This document shows, in pieces, positions 22,991 to 33,123 of a stretch of DNA of 64,000 bases. This DNA comes from Epiperipatus broadwayi. Lineage: Eukaryota; Onychophora; Udeonychophora; Euonychophora; Peripatidae. How positions within the stretch are numbered: position 1 is the stretch's first letter; every line of letters begins with the position of its first letter. Made by a program: the position numbers and the translations under genes. The stretch spans positions 4,842,214-4,906,213 of the forward strand of contig JAQFVV010000072.1 in NCBI GenBank assembly GCA_028023455.1, read 5' to 3'. The notes under the pieces are model-generated. The model saw only the letters and a program-made list of their open reading frames with translations. It did not search any database and was not told where the DNA came from.

Positions 22991-23049
22991 GTATTACACC
23001 TTTATCTCTCTTATTGCATTGCCAAATCCATATAATATTAAATCATCCA

Positions 23050-23178
23050 TGCTCTTTATTACTGTTTACAATGCTTTTATTACAACCCACTAAGAGAGTT
23101 TCGATTGCCCCAGCAATCTTCTTCAGGAACTGTCATAGTGAGTTGTAATAAAAGCATTGTAAAACAGTAATAAAGAGC
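23050..23178 (-). repeat. Hairpin whose loop holds a hammerhead-like core
   Basis: GCTCTTTATTACTGTTTACA and the following AATGCTTTTATTACAAC pair with GTTGTAATAAAAGCATTG and TAAAACAGTAATAAAGAGC, giving about 38-bp arms. In the loop, on the minus strand, lie CTGAAGA (23126-23120), an A, a perfect 6-bp helix II GATTGC/GCAATC with loop TGGG, and GAAAC (23102-23098). The arms extend to ACTCACTA/TAGTGGGT next to the core. Confidence 0.6.
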
Positions 23179-23504
23179 AGATAATTTAATAAGATCATAG
23201 CTCTCTTTGTTAAATTTCACTGAAAATGCATTCAGCTTTAGGTTATAAAGAAGAAGAAAAATCACTTCATTACACAGACAAACAAGCAAATGCTAATTTG
23301 AATTACATATACAAATGAAAAGAAAATTTAATGTTAATGGATACTTTAATTTATAACAAACACTTCTAGACAATTTTTTTTTTTTTTGGAACCACTAAAA
23401 AAAACAAACTGAATATGAAATTTTAAAAGCAATGCTGAGATGTAAGGAAGTTTAACAATTAATATAATGCTTTAAAAATGATTGGTAAATTAAAATTTAT
23501 ATAT

Positions 23505-23785
23505 ATATATATTGCTTATAATAACTCTTCTCATATACACTTTAATGCAAAAAAAAATTTTTTTAAGAAAACTTCTTTATTTTCCTGACAGGTTTGACTG
23601 TCCAGCAGTCTTCATCAGAGCTTTCTCAATTTCCTCTACCATTTAAAAAGTAGAGGAAATTGAAAAAGCCCTGATGAAGACTGCTGGACAGTTGAAACTG
23701 TCAGGAAAATAAAGAAGTTTTATTTAAAAAAAAAATTGCAATAAAGTGTGTATATGAGAAGAGTTATTATAAGCAATATATATGA
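23505..23785. repeat. Palindrome of about 280 bp with two opposed hammerhead-like cores
   Basis: ATTGCTTATAATAACTCTTC at the left (about 23511) is the reverse complement of GAAGAGTTATTATAAGCAAT at the right (to 23779). Inner parts match as well: AACTTCTTTATTTTCCTGAC against GTCAGGAAAATAAAGAAGTT, and GAGGAAATTG. The right arm reads CCTGATGAAGACTGCTGGAC then AGTTGAAACTGTCAGG: CUGAUGA, a 5-bp helix II, GAAAC, UGUC. The axis is at about 23645. Confidence 0.7.
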
Positions 23786-24069
23786 ATATATGAAGAAATG
23801 CAAAGAAAATAAAGAAGAAGAATAAGAGTATATACTTCTAAAATCAAACTTCAAAGGTGATATAGTTATTTACTAATTGTGACCAAATTATGTCTTGTTT
23901 ATTCATTGTTTGTAATATGCATAGCTAAAAAAAACACACCATAACTCTATTAAATCTATAAACGACACTTTTTTACATTATAATGACTTGTATTTTACTC
24001 AAGTAGAGGAAATATTTGAATACTTTTTGAATAGTGATATGTTTCAAATGGCAGTTAAATTATCACTTG

Positions 24070-24185
24070 GAAGTTAATAAAAGAGCACCGGAAGTGACAG
24101 AGAAAAATACAATCGGTAGATCTTGAATTCCAAAGTTAACCATTCTACCAGAGCATCAATCAAGTCATTCATGATAACAGCAGCT
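24070..24185 (-). repeat. Possible tRNA-derived SINE remnant
   Basis: The minus strand reads CTCTGGTAGAATGGTTAACT (A-box-like) followed about 12 bp later by GGAATTCAAGATC, a poor B-box match. Spacing is short for a tRNA. Low confidence. Confidence 0.25.
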
Positions 24186-25086
24186 TATAAATATGGGCAA
24201 AAATATCCAGCTTCATGAAATAAACCCCAATCTTTCTATTCTTAAAAGCAAATAGATTTGAAATTGGGATTAAATAGACTGTATGAAGAAGAATGCTTAT
24301 TCACATTAGCAAGAATAAATGATGGTGGTGAATATTCACTTAATTATACAGCTTATATATTGAATATGTGATGAGGGAAACCATATCGAATAGAAACAGT
24401 CATGAAATAGAAGATTGATGCTTATGCAATATCAACAACTTTAAATACATGATACCATACTACAGCTGAGAAGAAATATGACCCTTAGAAATATATATCA
24501 CTTTTATCCGACATTTTACATTATTGATCACATTTTTTTAAAATTGGGTACTAATGTTCAGTATGTTGAATCAATGATGTTGATTAGATATTTTGTACTC
24601 AACAAATTTATTCATCATCTTCAAAGCCAGTTGCTATCCTTATTTAGCTAAAATCTTATATTTCACTCCTTTTTTTAACATTTCTAATAAGCTAATTATA
24701 GTTAGAATAGAAATTCTATTACTAAATCAAATGTTTACTGATATGATGGCAGCAAGAAGAGTGGCTTGAATTCGAAACCTTGTTTTTTTAAGCTATTGGC
24801 TTGATAGAAAAAAAATTGAAGTGGCTGCCACATGTATAATTACATTGATTCCAGCTTTGAGTCTTTAGTCCAGAGATTAAATTACACAACAATCTGTTAA
24901 AACACTGATTACAGAAGATTACAATAAATGGCACTAAAGTAATAAAGAGAGGAGACTGCTCTTGTAGTTAAACATCACTACCTTATAGAAAATAGATTCA
25001 TTTTAAGTAATTATGCCAATGATTATAAAAAAATAATAATACTTATGGATAACATATAAACCTTAGTAATTTCAAAAGCACTATAA
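24186..25086. other. AT-rich DNA without recognisable genes
   Basis: No frame or element was recognised. It ends at the LTR boundary with the ATAA target duplication. Confidence 0.4.
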
Positions 25087-25282
25087 TGTAATGTTATTTA
25101 CATTTGGTTAGACCTTCTATTACGCATTAGAATGTGTAAGTTAATCAAACTATGAAAAAGAAAAATATTTCATTCATATTAAAAAAAAAAGAAGCTATAT
25201 TTCCTAATTAACTCGACCTAATATTATTTACGATTTGAATTGCCAGGGGAATTAGTTTTTAATTTATATAGAGGGCGCCAGA

Positions 25283-26540
25283 GTCAGTAGAGATGGGGAT
25301 TAAATTTAGTGAAGAAAAATCAAATATAATGATGGTTAATACTGGGGAAAGAGAAGATGTAGAATTTTTATTGGGAGATATTAAGTTAAATGTGGTGAAT
25401 ATCTATAGTTATTTGGGAATTATTTTAAGCAATCAGAAAAATTATTTGGATGAATGGGAGAAAAAATTGATAAATGAAAAGAAAAGAAAGGGATTGATAA
25501 AGAAATTAACAGTGTTTTCATATAATAAATATGATATAGCTAGAATTATATGGAAGGGAGTTGCAGTAGCAGGGTTAACATATGATAATGATGCATTATG
25601 TGTTAGTAGAAAGGTATTAAATTACTTAGAAAAAGTTCAAAGGGAAGTAGAAAGACATGCATTGGATGCAGATGTATGGACCGCAAGGGGGGCAATTCAA
25701 GGAGAAATGGGATAGTCAAGTTTCCATATGAGAGATGCAAAAAGTAAAATTAAAATGTTTGGTAGATTGCAGTTTATGGATAATAAAAGAATAGCCAAAA
25801 TAATATTTAATTGGGTTACAAGTAAAGGACAGGCAACAAGATGGGTGAGAAAGGTAATGTGGTATGCAAAAGATTTGGATAAAGAAATTATATCAGTATA
25901 TTTGTACAAAAGGTGGGATGATTGTGTTAGAAGGATTGTTGAGTGTTATAGTGGTAAGGAATGGGATAAAAGAATAGATTCATTAATAAAGAATAGGGAG
26001 TTAGAGAGATGGAAAACTAGTATGGAGAGTAAAAAGAGTTTAAATATATATAGAAGTAAACAGAACATTAGGTATCAGTTAATATATGAAAATAGTAAGG
26101 AAAGTAGTTTATTGTTTAAGGCTCGAACGGGATCTTTAGCAACAAGAGAATATACATGTAAATGGGAAAATATGAGTGATTTAGTCTGTAAATTGTGTAA
26201 GGAAAGAAAAAGAAAATATTAGGCATCTGTTAATTGAATGTAAATGCTTGAAAACAGAAAGGGTACAAATAATGAAGTTATGGAAGAATAAATATGAAAA
26301 AAGTGATTATACAGAAAGTGGATTATTGGTTTTTATGCTGGGTTTGGGAAAAGAAAAGGGGGGTTTAGATATAAAGGCCATAGAGTTGGCAAAGATTATG
26401 TTGTGGAAATGGGATGGAGCAGAATATGGCAAAACATGAAGTGGGGAATGGAAGTAAAGTGGCTAACATGTTTCTCTGGGCATAATTGCTGAGAGATTCC
26501 TGACTCCATTTAAGGAGAAATCACAGTGCATCACATCACG
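25283..26540 (+). mobile_element. 5'-truncated non-LTR retrotransposon inserted in the LTR
   Basis: It interrupts the LTR between GGGCGCCAGAGTC and ATTCTGCATGAAAC, which are close together in the intact LTR at about 33308-33340. It begins inside the RT domain and ends with a 3' UTR (AGTGGCTAACATGTTTCTCT... CATCACATCACG). The same 3' end occurs alone at 30183-30276. A clean target duplication is not visible; bases of the target may have been lost. Confidence 0.75.
25293..26439 (+). pseudogene. Non-LTR reverse transcriptase C-terminal half
   Basis: One reading frame from 25293 (GIKFSEEKSNIMMVN, the RT palm segment after the catalytic YxDD region) runs through an in-frame TAG at 25713, then SSFHMRDAK, and on to LLFKARTGSLATREYTCKW and CKLCKE. 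After a +1 shift in an A-rich run at about 26205-26220 it continues as ENIRHLLIECKCLK. This gives the CxxC...HxxxxC zinc-ribbon found at the C-terminus of several LINE clades, and the frame ends near 26439. It is close to intact apart from one stop, one frameshift and the lost 5' part. Clade not resolved. Confidence 0.8.
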
Positions 26541-27741
26541 ATTCTGCATGAAACACATTGTAACTTACAAAGCCAATACTTAAAAAGATCGGGATTAAGA
26601 TTTCCCATCAATTAATTATTTTATTTTCAGAAAATACTTCTCCTGGGGCTTAATTAATAAAGCATATTGGCAAGGTAATTTATACACTTCTCTAAAACTA
26701 AATAATACAATTTAACACTCAAAATTCATAACGTAACTATAACTAAAAATCAAGCACATACAATGAAAATTTTATATTAGCAGTAAAAGTTTTATTACAA
26801 CACAATTAGAGCTTTAAATTCTTATAATAATAATAAAATTATAATATTGGAAAGAAACGTCTATGTAATCATATAATTATATTAAACACTTAATTCCAAC
26901 TGTTCATTTTTAGGAGTAAAATAGTAAATGTCTATTTCTTTTGTCTGAATTAGAAATTTAGCATTTTAAAGTTAGTACACGAATCCTTCTGATTTAAATA
27001 TGAATAAGAATATGGTCATTAACTTACTGGTAAGCTTTTAGGGTTTACATAGCTGATTGATTATCATTGTAATCTGGTTCCTGTTGACACATAGTCCACC
27101 GCACTGGTTTATGGTTTCATTCTGATATTACTTCCATATATCTGATTGACAAAGGTTTAGGTGACTTTTCCTAGAGAAGGTGCGAGTGAACAATCTAGTT
27201 CTACTCACACATGGAGAATAGATTCTGTTTAGTAGATCTAGGTGATAGTATTTTATTATAGCTTTGAAAATGCTACATACAACAACAGTTAGAAAAACAG
27301 GTAAAAAGACTACTTCTAAACTTGTCCACTCCATTTATACGATCATTTTTGAGAGATCATGTGCATATATTCTTTACCTTTTGTTTTATTATTCTATAAT
27401 CTTCTACATTCCTTGTTAGTTTTTAGTTACAAAGTCTTTTTTTTTATCAATTACTTCAGCCATCTTTAATTACCATTAAGAATATCACTGACTTTAATCT
27501 CTTGGATTTATAACTTCTTTTAATCTAAATAACTAACTAATCTGTGTGCACTTTCCATTATTAACATTACTTTGATTGAATAAATTTTAAACACAAATAA
27601 CTTTCATTGAATACACAAAAAAAATTATACTAATAAAAAAAAAAAAAACTAAATTACATTCATTGATGATTTTTAAATTTTACTTCTTTTAACTCTTACT
27701 GAATGCCAATATACTTGTGCCCTATGTATGTAAATGATACA

Positions 27742-28320
27742 ATGCTACCATGCCAGAAAACAAGAATAAAATATGTTTTAACTTATTTTATTCTTAATAA
27801 GTTTTAAATCGGTATTCTGTGAGTTTTTTCTTTTATGTATTAGCATTACTGATGAAAGTTTTTTATTAGACCAATCACAGATGTTGTGTAGCTTTAAAGC
27901 CCACCTTTTTAGAGTCTAACATGGTGGGAATGAGAAATATTTCCTCATTCACCTGTGTTTTTTCCATTCGTGTGTAAGACTAATGATAAGAAAAGCCCAA
28001 GTCTAAGCACTTACAAGAATTGCTCATTACTTTGAAACTTATTGGTTCATGGTGCTTGGTCCAGCCTAACATTTCTTGGGACCCTGCTCTTATAAGACTG
28101 ATAGGCATTTAAGGATAGGCTTATATTACATATTCCCATAATAAGGACCCAGAGCTATGATTTCCCACCTCTTCAGTATCCACCTACCCAGTTGACACTG
28201 TGAATTAAAATCTAAATGAGCCACAATCACTTTCTTTTCCACATACCTATAAATTTTTGTTATAGTCTAGTTATTTATCTCTTAATGCTATCTATCTGCA
28301 TAACTGGTTGATGGCTGAGG
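27742..28320. other. Interior of the LTR element, no readable coding sequence
   Basis: Lies between gag remnant and 3' LTR on the minus strand, where pol would be expected. No RT, RNase H or integrase motif could be read. Confidence 0.4.
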
Positions 28321-29300
28321 TGATAGGGATCAAACTCCTTCCATAAGTTTCTCGCACCAGTCTCTTACCTTTGCATCAAGATCTTCCCCCTTATATTTAT
28401 TTTGATTTCTAAACTTTTCCCCTGGGAATGGAGATCTTGCACAAATTCCCTTCCCTTTATTTTTAGCTGGGAACCCCTTCTCCTTTCTTTGATTTTCAGG
28501 AATATCATTAAACACCATAGGGTTCAGTTGTAGTTGACCCTTCTTGTTCAATATTTTGTTAATGTATTTAGGGCTCGACTCTTCCTTGTCTGCCTTGTTA
28601 CTCTAGAAAATGCTAAATAATTTTGCCATCTGTTCCACCATCTCGCATCCGGTGCTTATCAACAGATGTCCTACTGGATTAGGAAAATTTTGCCATGTAA
28701 TCTTTATAATATGTTTCTCTGTCAATCTGCATGCTATCAGCACTCATAGTTGCACTATTTGATTCCAAAAAATGGCACATAATGCTCTTCCATTCTACAT
28801 TTCTCTTGTGCCACATTATTCTTAATCCTCTCTTGGTAGTTCTCATTCCAGTAACACTTGATTAATGTTCACCCATACTGAGTGAAGTTCTCTGGTTTCT
28901 TAAACAAAGACTCCCACCAAGCTTGTGACATCTCTTGTAAAGGATTAATTGCCACTGATAACTTAACATCTTCCGACATCGGGTTTATTGTGAAATATCT
29001 CTCAAGGTTATTTAGATGTTCTATCAGCGATTCTCCATCCTGCCCATAGAAAATTTTTCATTTCAAAAGGGATTTACTGTATTTGGCATGTTTTTTTTTA
29101 TTTTCTAGAAGTTTTATCTCCTGACTTCCCTGCTTATCAGATCTTAATTCTATCAATTCTGTGCTCTGTGTCCCTTTTGCTATTTTTTCATCTACTATGT
29201 TTATTAACTCTTCTTTCATTTCTTTAATCTCTACCCTTATCTTTTTTTTCACTTCTCTAACCATCTCTGCCATTTCTTTTTTCATTTCTACCTTGAATTA
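28320..29300 (-). pseudogene. Decayed gypsy-type gag
   Basis: On the minus strand, 29285-29058 encodes a Lys/Glu-rich coiled-coil-like segment starting MKKEMAEMV. Then, with stops and shifts, come ESLIEHLNNLERYF, the WWESL block and YWNENYQERIKNNV, which match the pattern of Ty3/gypsy capsid domains (Glu-Arg-Tyr-Phe ... Ala-x-x-Trp-Trp ... Tyr-Trp-x-x-x-x-Gln-x-x-Ile). A further open stretch (28551-28330) is Lys-rich. No CCHC knuckle was seen. Capsid assembly would be the ancestral role. Confidence 0.6.
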
Positions 29301-29642
29301 TTTTATTTCTTTTTTATATACTCTTTGAATTCAGTTATTAATTCATATAACAGTTTTTTTACTAAGTGTTTCGTGCCCTCTTTCAATTCTTTTTGCCTTC
29401 TGCCATGGTTTGAGTATCTTCTAAATTTCAGATATTTCCCTGTTTGACTTGTTTTTGTTATAATAAAACAAAATTAAACAATATAAATTCAATACTTTAT
29501 TTTATTTGCTTTTCTAATAATTTTTTATGGCAACACCCCCCCTCTCTTTTGTCACCTTATAATCCCCCATCTATACTTGCCTTTACCTTCATTACTGGAT
29601 TTTGACTGATTTTACTTATATCTTTTATTTATTTAAATCATA

Positions 29643-30622
29643 CACCTGGGTCTCATTTTATGCGTATTATTTTAATGTGATTTTAAAGTTATGCGATTCA
29701 TGTTTCTTCTTAATATCTTTCATATTTCACTATATTTATTAGATATCAAGAAATTTAAATTATTAATAACTTATTTTCACTTGAAATACTTTTTTTTTTT
29801 CAAAAATATAACGTTATATTAGCAGCTAACATGAATATGGCCTGAAGCTGTATTTAGAATTTTAGCTTCTATGTAAATAACCTATTTATACTAATGAGTA
29901 AATAATAATAATAGATTTATACTTACATATAAAAATATCGCAATAAATATTCAAAAAAATTAAACTTTTAAAACGTATATTTTGTTATATATAACAGAAA
30001 TAAATAATCTTTTAGATTTTTAAAATAAAAAATGAAGATTTTATAAACTGAAAATAATCTTTCTAATGATAATGTATAATCTTTTTGTTTTGATTTCGAT
30101 CTCATTTTTTAATATAGAAACAGAAAACCATTAACACAGCATAAGACTGAAAGTGGCGCTAGTTGTACATCACATCACGAATAAAAATAAAGTGGCTAAC
30201 AGGTTTCTCTGGGCATAATTGCTGAGAGATTCTTGACTTTGTTTAAGGAGAAGCTACAATACATCACATCACGAATCTGATTTCTTTCCAGTTTACAAAC
30301 GAATGCTAGCGGTAATGATTAAAATATGTATGAAAAATGTAAAATTAAATATTGTAGTTAATAAAAAAAGTAAAAAAAGTTTGTCTTGTATTAATTTTTT
30401 TCAAATATTTGAAATTTTTTATTAGTCATACTTTATTTGCTTATTTTTTTTAATGCGAATTTTAAAGTAATTTTTCTTTGTTGCTTTGCTTTTATGCGAA
30501 TTCTGAAAATTACAGACCCTATCCCCCATTTTTCAAGGTAAGTTAAGTCTATTTTTGTGCGATTTTTTTTAATGCGGGTTTTCTGTGGAACCTATCTACC
30601 ACATAAAATGAGACTCAGGGTG
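29643..30622. mobile_element. Tigger/pogo-like non-autonomous TIR element
   Basis: The left end CACCTGGGTCTCATTTTATG (29643) and right end, read on the minus strand, CACCCTGAGTCTCATTTTAT (30622) form terminal inverted repeats with two mismatches, flanked by TA on both sides (29641-29642 and 30623-30624). Subterminal TTATGCGATT and TTTTAATGCGA motifs recur on both sides. TA duplications and TCTCATTTTATGCG-type ends recall the pogo/Tigger branch of Tc1/mariner. No transposase is encoded. A LINE 3' tail (30183-30276) lies inside. Confidence 0.75.
30183..30276 (+). repeat. LINE 3'-UTR fragment, extremely 5'-truncated
   Basis: AAAGTGGCTAACAGGTTTCT through CTGGGCATAATTGCTGAGAG to CATCACATCACGAA matches 26455-26540, the end of the LINE in the LTR. 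ACATCACATCACGAAT flanks it on both sides (30167-30182 and about 30261-30276). It is either a target duplication or the repeated end of the element. A short SINE sharing this tail is the alternative. Confidence 0.65.
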
Positions 30623-30759
30623 TATATTATTAGGTTGTCATCTGATCCTCCATGTCAGCCGCCAGAGGCGCGATTTCTAACTGAAAAACACATTAATATA
30701 TAGTTCCCGGGATAGCGATTCTCTATTAATATTGACTTTTTTTTTTGGTTTGTTTACAA

Positions 30760-32060
30760 AGTTTACTTTTTTTCGTTTCTGAATTATTTTTCCCAAATAA
30801 TATTTTTGACGATGGGATAATAATAGTGTTTGTTTTTTTTACCAAAGGGTCTTTTTTGGTGTGTGTTCAAATAGTAATTTGTGTGTTTTTTTTTTTAAAA
30901 TAATATTACTGTTTTTGTATAATTGGATTGACAAAATTCAAGAGAGAACGGGGTTTTATGATGGATCTTTAAATAATAATTTACGTTACTTTGATAGGTT
31001 TACATTTGATTGCCGAAAACAATTATTGGGAGAAATGTTTTTTTTTTTTTTCGCGCGCATGTGTTTATGTTTAAATAAAATTTAAAACCTTTACTTTTAT
31101 CAGTTTACATTTGATGGATGACCGATTGGACTTCCTTTCATTTATAAATTATGGTTTTGGTTCTACAAATAAATATTTTTGACAATGGGATGATAATAGT
31201 TGTTGTTTGTTTAATTTTTATTGACAAGCACAGGTGTTTTTTTGGTGTAGATTCAAATAGTAATTTGGGTTACATTTAAATAATAAGTTGCGGTCTTACT
31301 TTGATCGGTTTACATTTGATTCCCGACACTAATTACTGGGAAGGGTGTTTTTTTGTGCGTACGATTGTAGACAACAATTATTGGGAGAAGGGGTGTAACC
31401 GTTTAAAGAATAGTAGTTTACGTTACTTTTAGTAGTGGTGTACATTTGATTGCTGACAATAATTAGTGAGAGGGGTGGGTGTTTTTTGGTGATTGGCGAC
31501 AACAATTATTGGGAGAAAGAGTTTTGTGTTTTGTTTTTGTTCGTGTGTATGTTTAAATCAAAATTTAAGTTACTTTTATCGGTTACCATTTGATTGAAAA
31601 CCGATTTGACTTTCTTTTTTTTTTCATTTATAAATTATTTGGGTTTTCCCAAATAATATTCGATTTGACAATGGGACAATAATAGTCTCTTTAATTTTGA
31701 TTGACAAGAGCGAGTCTTTTTCGGTGTATGTTCAAATAGTAATTTGGGTTATGTTTAACTAATAATTTACTGTCTTACTTCGATTGGTTTACATTTGATT
31801 GGACAGGACAATTAGTGGGAGGGTTTTTTTTGTTTTTTTCTATACAATTAAAGAATAATTGACGTTCCTTTTATTTGACCGTTTGATTGCTGATGACAAC
31901 AATTATTGGGAGAAGAGGGGTTTTTGGGGCTATGTTTAAATAAAAATTTTAGTTACTTCTTTTATTTTACATTTGATTGCCGACGCCAACAATTATCGGG
32001 AGAAGAAGGGATGTACGTTTAAATAAAAATTGAAGTTACTTCTTTTATTTTTGACATTTG
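30760..32060 (+). repeat. Irregular internal array of the TIR element
   Basis: Recurring blocks in similar order: GGGATAATAATAG-type (30813, 31188, 31672), TTCAAATAGTAATTTG (about 30867, 31250, 31732), GGTTTACATTTGATT (30995, 31307, 31786) and ACAATTATTGGGAGAA (31018, 31374, 31501, 31896, variant 31988). Units are about 200-480 bp. Open frames inside are short and probably incidental. Confidence 0.7.
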
Positions 32061-32629
32061 ACGAAGGTCATTTAGAATCCCTCAAACAAGCTTGCCTTTA
32101 CGAAGTGAACCTTTCCGTTGGCAGATGTTTTCGGACCTCAAATCTGCATATATTTGCCGCACAATCCAATCTTTTCTTTCAGCAGCAGGATGTTTTTTTC
32201 TTTTTTTCTGCTGTAGAAATATTCCAGCGCTGGTCTGTGTCTGGCAATTCCCATCTTTTAAAGTTTTCTGTTGTGGGAATTAGCTGTACTTTTTGTCTCG
32301 GAAAATTTCTCGCTAAAACGTGACTCAAAGCGTGATTTTTAAATTTTTACGCTATTCCACCCTAATCGAAAATTTAGGAGAAATACAAATTTATGAGGAA
32401 CAATCACGATACTGTTAAAATTGATAAAATGTAACAGTACATCGATTGGTCTTAAAAAAAACAAGGCACCGATGAAAATTTAAATAATTTTGACACGATC
32501 AAAATAAACACCCTAGTACGATATTGTTACATCAAATACATAATGCAGCATTACGATATAGTGTGTGACACAAACAACTACGGCATTTTCCTTTGCTTTT
32601 AGCATCGGAAAAAGCCACACCTTTAGCCG

Positions 32630-32790
32630 CTAAGCCGAGTTAACACTCTTTCTAGATTTTATCGTAGAAAGGAGACTTAACTTCCGAGTTAATACTCTAC
32701 CTTTTAGCGTAGAAAGTAGACTTAACTCCGAGTTAACAATCTTTCTAGGATTTCTTTTAGAAAGAATGCTTAAAGGCTTGGGTGCAGCAG
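32630..32790. repeat. Subterminal inverted and direct repeats of the TIR element
   Basis: CCGAGTTAACACTCTTTCTA, CCGAGTTAATACTCTACC and CCGAGTTAACAATCTTTCTA form three direct repeats. Between them TAGAAAGGAGACTTAAC and TAGAAAGTAGACTTAAC are inverted relative to CTTTCTA. Such clustered subterminal repeats often bind transposase in DNA elements; that role is inferred here. Confidence 0.55.
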
Positions 32791-33104
32791 CGGAAATGGC
32801 ATATTTCTAGAAATTTAGCTAGAAATCGCGCCTCTGGCGGCTGACACGAACGATCAGATGACAACCTATTATTATTTTGTTTTCATAAAGCATCTTAAAA
32901 ATTTCCTCCCTCCACTCTACTCTTATGCGAAAAAAAAAAACCTTTGAATCTCAAGCAATAATTTTTAACACACAACATAATCAAATCATTTACTAAATAT
33001 GATCAAAAGTTTAAATGTATACATCAAATAACTGCCTGGAAAGGCTGTTTTTTATTTTACATATTAAATGACTCATGTCAGATCGTGGTTTTTTACAACA
33101 AAGT

Positions 33105-33121
33105 CCCACATTGGGAAACCA
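33105..33121 (-). promoter_or_regulatory. Primer-binding-site-like sequence of the gypsy-type element
   Basis: The minus strand reads TGGTTTCCCAATGTGGG, two bases downstream of the LTR end GTTACA. It resembles TGGCGCCCAACGTGGGG, the complement of a lysine tRNA 3' end, with several substitutions. Confidence 0.5.
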
Positions 33122-33123
33122 AT

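Larger units (their letters stand above)
25087..27741 (-). repeat. 3' LTR of the nested gypsy-type element, split by a LINE
   Basis: Without the inserted segment (about 25283-26540) its length is about 1.39 kb, matching the 1,390 bp of the copy at 33124-34513. Shared blocks include GAGGGCGCCAGAGTC, GGGATTAAGATTTCCCATCA and ACTGAATGCCAATATACTTG. The uninterrupted copy serves as the empty site for the LINE insertion. Confidence 0.8.
30632..32867. mobile_element. 2.24-kb TIR DNA element without transposase
   Basis: The left end AGGTTGTCATCTGATC (30632) and the right end GATCAGATGACAACCT (to 32867) are perfect inverted repeats. They extend as imperfect repeats of about 55 bp that include GCCGCCAGAGGCGCGATTTC on both sides. 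ATTATT flanks both ends (30626-30631 and 32868-32873), a possible 6-bp target duplication in a low-complexity site. The interior is an irregular array of related units and has no transposase. The superfamily is not resolved. Confidence 0.8.

Noticed and set aside
32030-32323. 97-codon frame within the 2.24-kb TIR element
   Set aside because: No transposase-like motif; overlapping frames in the same low-complexity T-rich stretch suggest chance.
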